Source of the DNA: Mycolicibacterium mucogenicum DSM 44124
GTDB lineage: Bacteria > Actinomycetota > Actinomycetes > Mycobacteriales > Mycobacteriaceae
NCBI RefSeq assembly: GCF_005670685.2
Contig: NZ_CP062008.1
Location: 1,488,001-1,552,000, forward strand
Direction: 5' to 3'
Length of the DNA: 64,000 nt
Shown: piece after piece, positions 36,199 through 43,420 of the stretch
Layout of the letters: every line of letters begins with the position of its first letter
Position numbering within the stretch: the first letter of the stretch is position 1
Translations under genes and position numbers: made by a program
The notes under the pieces: model-generated
What the model was told of the DNA's origin: nothing
Database searches by the model: none
The model's input: only the letters and a program-made list of their open reading frames with translations

Positions 36199-37940
36199 TG
36201 CTCACCCGATTCGTCCGGATTCAGTTGATTCTCTTCACCATCGCGTCGGTCATCGGCGTGACGGTGATGCTGTTCGCCTACATGCAGATACCCACGCTGC
36301 TCGGGCTCGACCGGCTGACGGTCAAGCTGCAGCTGCCGGCCACCGGTGGGCTGTACCGCTTCAGCAATGTCACGTATCGCGGATCGCAGATCGGCCGGGT
36401 CACCGACATCAAGCTGACGCCGACGGGTGCCGAGGCAACGTTGTCGCTGGACACCTCGCCGAAGGTCCCGGCTGCGCTGCAGGCGCAGGTCCGCAGCATG
36501 TCGGCGGTGGGCGAGCAGTACGTAGAACTGTTGCCCAAGAACAACTCTGGGCCGTACCTCGAAGACGGCGCGACCATTCCGCTGGCGGACACCACCATCC
36601 CGCAGCCGGTGGGCCCGATGCTGGACAAGCTCGGCGCCATGGTCGACACGATTCCGGGCGACAAGCTGGCCAAGCTGCTCGACGAGTCCTACGCGGCGTT
36701 CAACGGCACGGGCTACGACTTCGGGTCGCTGCTGGATTCGGCGTCGAAGCTGACCACCGCCGCCAACGGAGTCTCCGACCAGATGCGTACGTTGGTCGAC
36801 GACTCAGGACCATTCCTGGACGCGCAGGCGCAGAACACCGACGGCATCCGGGCCTGGGCGGCCCATCTGGCCGGAATCACCGGCACGATGGCCAATGACG
36901 ACACGCAGTTCCGTTCGATACTGCACAACGGTCCGGGCTTCTCGCAGGAGACCTCAAACCTGTTGCAGCAGATCAAGCCGACTCTTCCGATCTTGCTGGC
37001 GAACCTGGGCACCATAGGTCAGATCGGTGTCACCTGGCACGCGTCGCTCGAACAGCTGCTGGTGCTGCTGCCGCCGTTCGTGGCGCAGATTCAAACGTAT
37101 GCGCCCGTGAACAGTCCCACCGGCATGCCCAACGGTGACTTCTCAGTCGGTCTCGGTGACCCGCCGTCGTGCACAGTCGGCTTTCTGCCGCCCTCGGCTT
37201 GGCGGTCCCCGGCCGACCTGAGCCCCGCCGATACTCCTGACAATCTGTACTGCAAGTTGCCGCAGGACTCGCCGATCGCGGTGCGCGGTGCGCGCAACTA
37301 CCCGTGCATGGACAACCCGGGAAAACGGGCGCCCACGGTCGAATTGTGCAATGACCCCAACGGTTTTCAGCCGCTGGCACAGCGGCAGCATGCCTTGGGG
37401 CCGTACCCGATCGACCCCAACCTGATCGCGCAAGGTATTCGTCCGGATTCGCGGGCGCGGCCCGACGACAACATCTACGGTCCAATCGAGGGCTCGCCAC
37501 TGCCGGCGGGCGTGGCGGACCGGCCGCAGGCGCCACCGGCGCCGGCCCCGCCACCTGCCAGCTACCCAGGTATGCCGCCGGGTCCACTGCTGCCGTATCC
37601 ACCACTACACGTGGACGCGCCGGCTGCGGCACCAGCGGACGGCGGCTTGCCGCAAGGGCCGATGGTCCCAGACCGCCCAGATCTGCTGCCGCGGGCGACC
37701 ACTGTGCCCACCCCGGCGCCCGGTCCTCCGGATGTCGGTGCCAACGCCCCTGTGCCGCAAGGGAATTCGGCGCCGCAGGCAGCGCCGAGCGCGTTCAAGC
37801 AGTCTTCCTCCGGTCCGTCCGTGATGATCGCCCATTACGATCCGCGCAGTGGTCAGTATCTGGGCAGTGACGGAAAGTTGTACGCGCAGTCCGACCTGGT
37901 GAAGCCGGCGACGTCGTGGGAGCAGATGATGCCGTCGTAG
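36198..37940 (+). CDS. mceF: MceF-family protein with long Pro-rich C-terminus
   Basis: The 580-residue product has an anchor at about residues 8-27, the MCE domain (NVTYRGSQIGRVTDIKLTP, SAVGEQYVELLPK), the helical region, then a segment with several Cys and a Pro-rich stretch of roughly 110 residues. It closes with MIAHYDPRSGQYLGSDGKLY, a motif common at the end of MceF-type proteins. The ATG at 36198 shares a base with the mceE stop; an in-frame upstream reading overlaps mceE and is not used. It ends the yrbE-mce operon, 41 bp from a convergent gene. Confidence 0.93.
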   Translation: MLTRFVRIQLILFTIASVIGVTVMLFAYMQIPTLLGLDRLTVKLQLPATGGLYRFSNVTYRGSQIGRVTDIKLTPTGAEATLSLDTSPKVPAALQAQVRSMSAVGEQYVELLPKNNSGPYLEDGATIPLADTTIPQPVGPMLDKLGAMVDTIPGDKLAKLLDESYAAFNGTGYDFGSLLDSASKLTTAANGVSDQMRTLVDDSGPFLDAQAQNTDGIRAWAAHLAGITGTMANDDTQFRSILHNGPGFSQETSNLLQQIKPTLPILLANLGTIGQIGVTWHASLEQLLVLLPPFVAQIQTYAPVNSPTGMPNGDFSVGLGDPPSCTVGFLPPSAWRSPADLSPADTPDNLYCKLPQDSPIAVRGARNYPCMDNPGKRAPTVELCNDPNGFQPLAQRQHALGPYPIDPNLIAQGIRPDSRARPDDNIYGPIEGSPLPAGVADRPQAPPAPAPPPASYPGMPPGPLLPYPPLHVDAPAAAPADGGLPQGPMVPDRPDLLPRATTVPTPAPGPPDVGANAPVPQGNSAPQAAPSAFKQSSSGPSVMIAHYDPRSGQYLGSDGKLYAQSDLVKPATSWEQMMPS

Positions 37941-37981
37941 CGCCGGGGGAGCGGTGGCGCCTGCCGGCGACGCGGACGCGG

Positions 37982-38509
37982 CTAGCCGGCGACCTTCTTC
38001 ATGTAGAACGGCATCCGGACGACCGGCCACTGGTTGCGGCCGCAGGATCCGCTGGGGCCCATGGTGTGGTCTTCACCGGCGTACTCGTCAGAGAGGTTAG
38101 CCAAGCGGCCGTCGGGCGCTACTGGATAGATTTTGTACTCCTGGAAGCCCTGGATGGCGGTGCCGTCGTCGCAGTACCGCCAGTTGGGCACCGACCGTTT
38201 GACGAAGTAGATGCCGTCCGTGGTGTAGATCGGCGCGGTCCATCCGTCACTGCTCTTGACGGTGCCTGTGCAGTCCGACGGGCCCACGCATCGGGTAGTG
38301 ATGGTCCACGTGGCCCGGTTCCCGGGTTGCGCCTCGTATCGCTCGTTGAGTTTGGCGAACGCGCCGTTCGATGAGGTGGCGAACGTGCCGTTGATGCCCC
38401 AGAGGCTCGGGTCTTCGTCGGCGTGGGCCGGCGTCGCACCCGACAATGCGACGGCGGTGGCGAGGAGCGAACCGACCGCCGCCTTGGTGCTCCATGTAAA
38501 GCCCGGCAT
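37982..38509 (-). CDS. Secreted protein of the mce locus (175 aa)
   Basis: A signal peptide is clear (KAAVGSLLATAVALSGATPAHA, cleavage near residue 31). The mature 145 residues carry four Cys (TTRCVGPSDCTG, WRYCDDG, GSCGRNQ), suggesting two disulfides. I recognise the style of secreted mycobacterial proteins but no functional family. GAGGG precedes the ATG. It faces mceF, and an ATTCTC-N7-GAGAAT inverted repeat lies 28 bp upstream of its start. Confidence 0.8.
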   Translation of the reverse strand: MPGFTWSTKAAVGSLLATAVALSGATPAHADEDPSLWGINGTFATSSNGAFAKLNERYEAQPGNRATWTITTRCVGPSDCTGTVKSSDGWTAPIYTTDGIYFVKRSVPNWRYCDDGTAIQGFQEYKIYPVAPDGRLANLSDEYAGEDHTMGPSGSCGRNQWPVVRMPFYMKKVAG

Positions 38510-38536
38510 GGCGTCCCTCTGCAGTGTGGTAGTTCT

Positions 38537-38555
38537 ATTCTCGAATTTGGAGAAT
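38537..38555. promoter_or_regulatory. Inverted-repeat site A (ATTCTC-N7-GAGAAT)
   Basis: ATTCTCGAATTTGGAGAAT is a 19-bp inverted repeat with perfect 6-bp arms. It sits in the promoter region of the secreted-protein gene ending at 38509, so a bound regulator would touch the core promoter. Sites of the same spacing occur at 39371 and 40862. Confidence 0.65.
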
Positions 38556-38607
38556 ATCAGTTCCGATCGGGTGGCAGATTGCCATCTGCAGTATCACTTC
38601 GGCGCGC

Positions 38608-39279
38608 TCAGATGTACTCGAGATCGGCGATCTTCAGCAGACCTTCGTCTTGTGTCAGCGTCACGACCACCCGGAATCGTTTCGGCGCCGGGTGCGGGTC
38701 TTTGGTGTTGGCCGCCTGCGATGTCGCCGCGACGAGGACCACGGCCGAGTTCTCGGATACCGATTGGACCGCGACCCCGGTCACCTCGACATGGGTGACC
38801 ACCTTGGCGTCGATGAGCTGTCTGACCAGGATGTACTGCTGCCCTTGGAAGTCGTCCTTGAACTTGCCGGTGGCGTTGTCGGCGATGCGTTTCACATCGT
38901 CTTCGGCGTTGATGAAGTTCAGTGACATGACGTTGATGACACCCTGTCGGGCTGCCACCGCCGCGCGCTCTTGCTGCTGGTGCTGCGTCTGCGCCAGCTG
39001 GTGACGCCAGCTCAGGGACGCGCCGATGCCGAGCAGGATGCAGAAGGCCAGGCCGGCGAGACCCACCGCGATCGGGCGCCACCGTGACACCTGGCGTGGT
39101 GGCGCGGCTGTGGTGGGGCTCGCTGCAGCAACTGACTCGGTCGCCTGCCTGCGGAGTTCGGCAGCGCGGGCGCGCGCCTGGCGGGCACGTTCCTCCGCCT
39201 GCACAGCCTCGGCTTCGGCTGCTGCCGCATCGCCGGCCGCCGCGGTATCTGCGGAATTGCCGACGGCCTGTGGTGCCAT
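38608..39279 (-). CDS. Mce-associated membrane (Mam) protein
   Basis: The 223-residue protein has an Ala/Glu/Arg-rich N-terminal coiled-coil-like region (residues 15-60). One membrane helix follows (WRPIAVGLAGLAFCILLGIG), then the extracytoplasmic domain of Mam proteins with ARQGVINVMSLNFINAEDD and the VSENSAVVLVAATS strand. This NTF2-like domain is typical of proteins encoded beside mce operons, some of which stabilise Mce complexes. It is divergent from the secreted-protein gene at 39420; an inverted-repeat site lies between them. Confidence 0.88.
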   Translation of the reverse strand: MAPQAVGNSADTAAAGDAAAAEAEAVQAEERARQARARAAELRRQATESVAAASPTTAAPPRQVSRWRPIAVGLAGLAFCILLGIGASLSWRHQLAQTQHQQQERAAVAARQGVINVMSLNFINAEDDVKRIADNATGKFKDDFQGQQYILVRQLIDAKVVTHVEVTGVAVQSVSENSAVVLVAATSQAANTKDPHPAPKRFRVVVTLTQDEGLLKIADLEYI

Positions 39280-39370
39280 GGGGAAGACTTCCTTGTGTCG
39301 GGTGGCGCGTTGCCCAGGTTAGTGGTCCCACCGGTACGTCGCGGTGGGTTGTGTCGACCATCGTAATCGC

Positions 39371-39389
39371 CTTCTCTGAAACAGAGAAT
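39371..39389. promoter_or_regulatory. Inverted-repeat site B (CTTCTC-N7-GAGAAT)
   Basis: CTTCTCTGAAACAGAGAAT has 5-bp perfect arms (TTCTC/GAGAA) and the same 7-bp spacer as sites A and C. It lies 92 bp upstream of the Mam gene at 38608-39279 and 31 bp upstream of the divergent secreted-protein gene at 39420, so it could serve both. Confidence 0.65.
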
Positions 39390-39419
39390 TTCGTTTCCCA
39401 ATGTGCGAAAGTTGAGGGC

Positions 39420-39818
39420 GTGCGCGTGATGGTGTTGGCGGCCGCCTCGATGCTGATGGCTGGCATGGCCATGGCGCCCCGATCCTGGGATGTCCTGCCC
39501 ACCGCGACCGCAGACCCCCAGACCTGCAACGACGCGTTCTGCGTGCCGGGCATCATCCCGCACCGGGTGCTGGGCGCACCGTGCGACAACACCACCTATT
39601 ACGTCTTCGCCACGACGGACTGGGGCCGGCTGATGTTCTGCGGCTCGCCCCGACGCTACGAGCCCCGCTGGTTCCGCTCGCCGCCGATGGCCGGCGTTCG
39701 CGACGAGAACAGCGACTGCATGACCGAGCAGAGCATGGTCGCGCAGGCGCCGGATGGCTTGTTCCTGACGTGTGTTCCGATGAACGGCGTCAGTCGCTGG
39801 ATGCGCGGCGACACCTGA
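39420..39818 (+). CDS. Small Cys-rich secreted protein of the mce locus
   Basis: The start may be GTG 39420, GTG 39426 or ATG 39429; all give a short signal peptide (MVLAAASMLMAGMAMA). The mature part of about 105 residues has six Cys (QTCNDAFC, GAPCDN, LMFCGS, SDCMTE, LTCVPM), consistent with three disulfides. No family is recognised. It is flanked by Mam genes and preceded by site B, which links it to the mce locus. Confidence 0.7.
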   Translation: MRVMVLAAASMLMAGMAMAPRSWDVLPTATADPQTCNDAFCVPGIIPHRVLGAPCDNTTYYVFATTDWGRLMFCGSPRRYEPRWFRSPPMAGVRDENSDCMTEQSMVAQAPDGLFLTCVPMNGVSRWMRGDT

Positions 39819-39884
39819 GTCGGCACCAGCATGGAGCCGGCACCTCGGTGAATTCGCCAGAGGCGCTAAAGCTTTCGCGGAAAG

Positions 39885-40319
39885 CTACCAGTTTCGGATC
39901 GAGCACAAGGCTCCGCGGGGGCCGCTGCCCTCCTTCACCACGGCGCCGTCGACTTCGAGTCGACATTTGAAGGCCGGGGTCTTGAAGTTGGGGGCCTCGC
40001 CGGACTGCACCATGACTGTTGCCCAGAGATTGGGATCATTCAGCGTCGTGTCGAAGACCCACGGTTGGTTGGGCCCGACGGTGACGTCGGCCCGCGGGCT
40101 GAACTCATAGGGATTATGGCTGTAGTCGGACCAGGTCGGTGGGTCGACCTCCCGGTAATAGATGTAGCTGAAGATCGGCGCGTCCGCGCTCACGACGTAG
40201 CGGACGTGATGTGCCGCGGGTGGCGGCGCCGGTGCGGCTTCGTCATCCGCGAAGGCGGGCGCAGGCGCTGCCGACGACGAGATCAGTACTGCCGCAGCGA
40301 GAATCACCGAAGTGCGCAT
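39885..40319 (-). CDS. MmpS-like secreted protein
   Basis: The 144-residue product has a signal peptide (LAAAVLISSSAAPAPAFA). Its mature domain has the MmpS pattern: VRYVVSADAPIFSYIYYREV for the first strands, the WVFDTTL segment, AFKCRLEVDGAVVKEGSGP, and a second Cys near the end. MmpS proteins usually carry a membrane anchor and partner an MmpL exporter; this one appears soluble and sits in an mce locus. It begins 2 bp after the preceding secreted-protein gene, so they form an operon. Confidence 0.7.
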   Translation of the reverse strand: MRTSVILAAAVLISSSAAPAPAFADDEAAPAPPPAAHHVRYVVSADAPIFSYIYYREVDPPTWSDYSHNPYEFSPRADVTVGPNQPWVFDTTLNDPNLWATVMVQSGEAPNFKTPAFKCRLEVDGAVVKEGSGPRGALCSIRNW

Positions 40320-40321
40320 CG

Positions 40322-40789
40322 TTACATCCTGGTGAGACCGAATGGATAGGTCAGCGTACCTCCGGGTGCGCCGTCGCAACCGGAGTCGAACGACGAAGTC
40401 ATGGTCCCGGTGAGAGTTGTTGCGTCCCAAACATATACATCATGAGTCGGGATGGTCGGCCCGTAATAGAGATCGCCGCAACGCAACCCGATGTCCTCGT
40501 TGATGGTCAGCGTGTACTGGCCGTTGACCAGCTGTGCGTCACCCGCGGAGCTGTCGGCCTTGGCCACCGGTTGCGGGATGGTCAGCACATGGATGCATTT
40601 GTCGAGGCTGATCTGGCTGCCGTCCGGGGCGTAACACGGCGACTGCGCCGACCAGATCCACGTATGGAAGTCGCGGCGGTCCGGGATGTGCATGTTGTAG
40701 TTGCCCGGCCACATGGTCGCCGAGGCGGGAGGTGCCAGAGCGATCGACGCGGCAGACAGCGCTGCAGCGCCCATCGCCAGCAACTTCAT
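40322..40789 (-). CDS. Secreted protein of the mce locus (155 aa)
   Basis: The ATG at 40789 is preceded by GGTGGAGGA and opens a signal peptide (KLLAMGAAALSAASIALA, cleavage near PASA). The mature part has four Cys (SPCYAPDG, DKCIHVL, GLRCGDLY, DSGCDG). It has the pattern of an Ig-like or beta-rich secreted mycobacterial protein; I cannot name a family. It heads a two-gene operon with the MmpS-like gene, and site C lies 73 bp upstream. Confidence 0.75.
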   Translation of the reverse strand: MKLLAMGAAALSAASIALAPPASATMWPGNYNMHIPDRRDFHTWIWSAQSPCYAPDGSQISLDKCIHVLTIPQPVAKADSSAGDAQLVNGQYTLTINEDIGLRCGDLYYGPTIPTHDVYVWDATTLTGTMTSSFDSGCDGAPGGTLTYPFGLTRM

Positions 40790-40861
40790 CACATTCCTCC
40801 ACCGCTTCGCGTAGCCGGGTTGGTATGGACTGGTGCCTGGAACCGGCACCGCGAGACTGTT

Positions 40862-40880
40862 GTTCTCCAAAACGGAGAAT
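40862..40880. promoter_or_regulatory. Inverted-repeat site C (GTTCTC-N7-GAGAAT)
   Basis: GTTCTCCAAAACGGAGAAT has the same TTCTC/GAGAA arms and 7-bp spacer as sites A and B. Read against the reverse complement of site A, it shares the core TTCTCCAAA and GAGAATA. It is upstream of the secreted/MmpS-like operon on the minus strand. Confidence 0.65.
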
Positions 40881-41081
40881 AACATCGCCGGTTGGCCGCG
40901 GGTGGCGGAATCTGTGCACAGGTGCCGATGGTCCAGTGTGGGGGCATGTGGTCGGTCCGGCTGGGGATTGCGGCGGCCGAGGCGGGGCGCTCCGCGTCAA
41001 TATGTCCACGTAAATGACATTTCCGCAGGCAAAGACCGCTTTGTGGACTGATTGAGTGGCGCGAGGTTACGGTGGTATGAC

Positions 41082-41102
41082 GAGAATGATAATCTCATTC
41101 TC
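41082..41102. promoter_or_regulatory. Variant inverted repeat D upstream of the Mam pair
   Basis: GAGAAT, nine bases, then ATTCTC form a 21-bp inverted repeat with perfect 6-bp arms (8-bp arms if the spacer is counted as 5). The half-sites are those of sites A-C but in the opposite order. The inner GATAAT could be a -10 box, placing the element on the promoter 34-54 bp before the Mam gene. It also looks somewhat like a Fur/Zur box (AATGATAAT), so a metal regulator is an alternative reading. Confidence 0.55.
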
Positions 41103-41135
41103 CTACATTGCCTTGCGACGCGGACAGGAGGTTCG

Positions 41136-41993
41136 ATGCCGTCCCTCAATGAGGCGTCAGTATTGATCAGTATGGACGAACCGAGCATGGGCCGGCCCGA
41201 GTCGCCCGACGCGCTCTCGCTGGCGGCCGACGAGGCCGAGGCGGAGGCCGCCGAGGCGGAAGCGATGGCGGCCGCAGCCCGCGCCCGGGCCAAGGCGATC
41301 CGGCTGCGCCGCGCCGCGGCGGAAACCGAGGAGGTCGCGGCGCGCGAAGCCGACTCCGATGCCGGTGCCGCGACAGACGTCGAAGTGGCTGCCACCGCTG
41401 ATCTTGAGGAGACCGAACCGCCCGCGGCGGCCGATGCTGCCGACGACATCGACACCGATCTGGCTGTTGCACAGACGCCGCCGGCGCCGGCGCAGCGTGA
41501 TTCGCGGCGAGTCATCCTGACCGTGGTCGCGGCGACCCTGATCGTCGTGATCTCGCTCGGACTGGTCGGGCTGGGCGGCTGGATGATGTGGCAGCACCAC
41601 AAAACCGACGCGGATGCGCGCCAGCGGGCCGAATATGCGGCCGGCGCGAGCCAGGGCGTGGTGAACCTGATGTCCTTGGATTTCAACCATGCCAAGCAGG
41701 ATGTGCAGCGCATCATCGACAGCACCGCCGGGGACTTCAAGAAGGATTTCCAAGCCCAGGCAGGCGATTTCGTCAAGGTGGCCGAGTCGTCGAAGGCGGT
41801 CACCGTGGCGACGGTGAATGCCACGGCGGTGCAGTCGATGACCGAGAACACCGCCAACGTATTGCTCGCGGTGACCACCCGGGTGTCCAACGCCGTCAGC
41901 AAGGAACAGCAGCCCAGGTCATGGCGGCTCAGTGTCGACGTGGTCCGCGACGGCGGCCAGATCAAGCTAGCGAAAGTCGAGTTCGTGCCGTGA
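41136..41993 (+). CDS. Mce-associated membrane (Mam) protein, long acidic N-terminus
   Basis: The 285-residue protein has about 120 cytoplasmic residues very rich in Ala and Glu, with an Arg/Ala helix (AAAARARAKAIRLRRAAAE). One membrane helix follows (VILTVVAATLIVVISLGLVGLGG), then a Mam-type domain (GASQGVVNLMSLDFNHAKQD, ENTANVLLAVTTRVSN). GGACAGGAGG precedes the ATG at 41136. It overlaps the next Mam gene by 4 bp (GTGA), and element D lies in its promoter. Confidence 0.88.
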   Translation: MPSLNEASVLISMDEPSMGRPESPDALSLAADEAEAEAAEAEAMAAAARARAKAIRLRRAAAETEEVAAREADSDAGAATDVEVAATADLEETEPPAAADAADDIDTDLAVAQTPPAPAQRDSRRVILTVVAATLIVVISLGLVGLGGWMMWQHHKTDADARQRAEYAAGASQGVVNLMSLDFNHAKQDVQRIIDSTAGDFKKDFQAQAGDFVKVAESSKAVTVATVNATAVQSMTENTANVLLAVTTRVSNAVSKEQQPRSWRLSVDVVRDGGQIKLAKVEFVP

Positions 41994-42595
41994 CCGCAGA
42001 AGATGACGAAGCCACTACGGCGGCAACCGATGTCGAGCCCGCGGCCGAGGAGCCGACGGCCGGCACGCCGGCCGAATCCGAGGCCGGCGGTGAATCGCTT
42101 CGGACCCGGCGGGCCCGGGTGTTGTTGCCGGCGCTGTTGGCGCTGATGCTGGCGGTGGCCTCGAGCTTCGCCGTGTGGGTGTATCTGAAGCAGTACCGCC
42201 CGGATCAGCAGACCGACGCCGCGGTGGCCGAGACGGTGGTCAAGGCCGCATCCGATGGCGCCGTCGCGATGCTGTCGTACGCCCCGCAGACGATGGACAA
42301 GGACTTCGCGTCGGCGAAATCCCACCTCACCGGCGACTTCGTCAAGTTCTACACGGACTTCACCAACAGCGTCGTGACCCGCGCGGTCAAGGAGAAGTCC
42401 GTCAAGACGGAGGCGACGGTCGTGCGGGCCGCTGTCTCCGATCTGTCGCCGGAGTCGGCGCTCGTGTTGGCATTCATCAACCAGACCACGGTGAGCAAGG
42501 ACAATCCGGACGGCACGTTCGCCCAGAGCGCGGTGAAGATTTCCATGAAGAAGATCGACGGCGCCTGGTTGATCTCCGCTTTCGACCCGGTCTAG
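41990..42595 (+). CDS. Mce-associated membrane (Mam) protein
   Basis: The 201-residue protein has an acidic, Thr/Ala-rich N-terminus, one membrane helix (LLPALLALMLAVASSFAVWVYL) and a Mam domain (AASDGAVAMLSYAPQTMDKD, PESALVLAFINQTTV). The start is GTG 41990, overlapping the preceding Mam stop. Its own stop overlaps the stop of the convergent ispD-family gene by 4 bp. Confidence 0.88.
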   Translation: MTAEDDEATTAATDVEPAAEEPTAGTPAESEAGGESLRTRRARVLLPALLALMLAVASSFAVWVYLKQYRPDQQTDAAVAETVVKAASDGAVAMLSYAPQTMDKDFASAKSHLTGDFVKFYTDFTNSVVTRAVKEKSVKTEATVVRAAVSDLSPESALVLAFINQTTVSKDNPDGTFAQSAVKISMKKIDGAWLISAFDPV

Positions 42596-43329
42596 TTCGC
42601 GGCGAGCGGTTCAGATTCCTGTCCGCGTCCGAGCCGGCCGAGCAGGCGCTCGGCGACCTGCACGTCGTGTGCGAATGTCACCTTGAAGTTCTGGGCCGAT
42701 CCGGCGATCGCGTGGACCTCGATGTCGGTGAAGCGCTCCACGCACGACGAGGTGTCGGTGCCCTCGAACCCGGCAGCCGCCGCGTCCTGGTACGCCTGCC
42801 ACAGCGGTGCGGCGCGAAAAGCCTGCGGTGTCTGCACCCGCACCAACGACTGGTCGATGGCGCTGAGCCCGTTCTCGGTCAGGCGCAGCACGTCGCCCGA
42901 TGGCAGCACCGGTATGGCGCCGCCCCGCTCGCGTGCCGTCGTGACGGCGGTGTCCATCAGGTCGGCACCGGCCAGCGGACGGGCGGCGTCGTGGATCAGC
43001 ACCACGTCGACGGCGCCGGCATCGATATCGGCCGCGAGGTAGCTCAGCACGTTGTGTTCGGAGCCGTGCCGCGAGTCACCGCCTTCGACGAATTCGACTG
43101 TGGTGCTGGGGAGTTCGTCGGCCATGAGGCGAACCACCTGGTCGCGCTCACCGCGGCGGAACACCAGGATGGTGCGGGCGACCCGGGGGCTGGCGGCCAC
43201 GGCCGCCACCGACCACGCCACCATGCTGCGGCCGGCCAGTTGCAGGTAGGCCTTGTTGCCGTCGGCCCCGACCCGGGATCCGATGCCGGCGGCAAGGACG
43301 ACGCCGACGGCGATCGGGGGAGCGGACAC
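42592..43329 (-). CDS. ispD: IspD-family 2-C-methyl-D-erythritol 4-phosphate cytidylyltransferase
   Basis: The 245-residue enzyme keeps the IspD landmarks: the CTP-binding loop VVLAAGIGSRVGADGNKAYL, VLIHDAARPLAG, the MEP-binding DTSSCVERF and RVQTPQAF. It would convert MEP and CTP to CDP-ME in the non-mevalonate isoprenoid pathway. In mycobacteria I know, ispD sits beside ispF and carD; here it is between Mam genes and an LtrA gene, so it may be a second copy. Start GTG 43329. The DTSSCVERF segment differs from the usual acidic 'DEA..VE' form, so activity needs testing. Confidence 0.85.
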   Translation of the reverse strand: MSAPPIAVGVVLAAGIGSRVGADGNKAYLQLAGRSMVAWSVAAVAASPRVARTILVFRRGERDQVVRLMADELPSTTVEFVEGGDSRHGSEHNVLSYLAADIDAGAVDVVLIHDAARPLAGADLMDTAVTTARERGGAIPVLPSGDVLRLTENGLSAIDQSLVRVQTPQAFRAAPLWQAYQDAAAAGFEGTDTSSCVERFTDIEVHAIAGSAQNFKVTFAHDVQVAERLLGRLGRGQESEPLAAN

Positions 43330-43420
43330 GTCTTCACGGTAGTGGGACGACAGCGGGGATCTGCGGCAGGCTTACCGTGATGCGGCCCGGACGGGGCCCG
43401 GATCGTTGAAGGGACACGGC

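Noticed and set aside
28239..37940. Assigning the operon to mce1, mce2, mce3 or mce4
   Set aside because: The flanking genes (aldehyde dehydrogenase upstream, secreted proteins downstream) do not match the neighbours I know for those loci, and subunit sequences alone cannot be ranked by eye.
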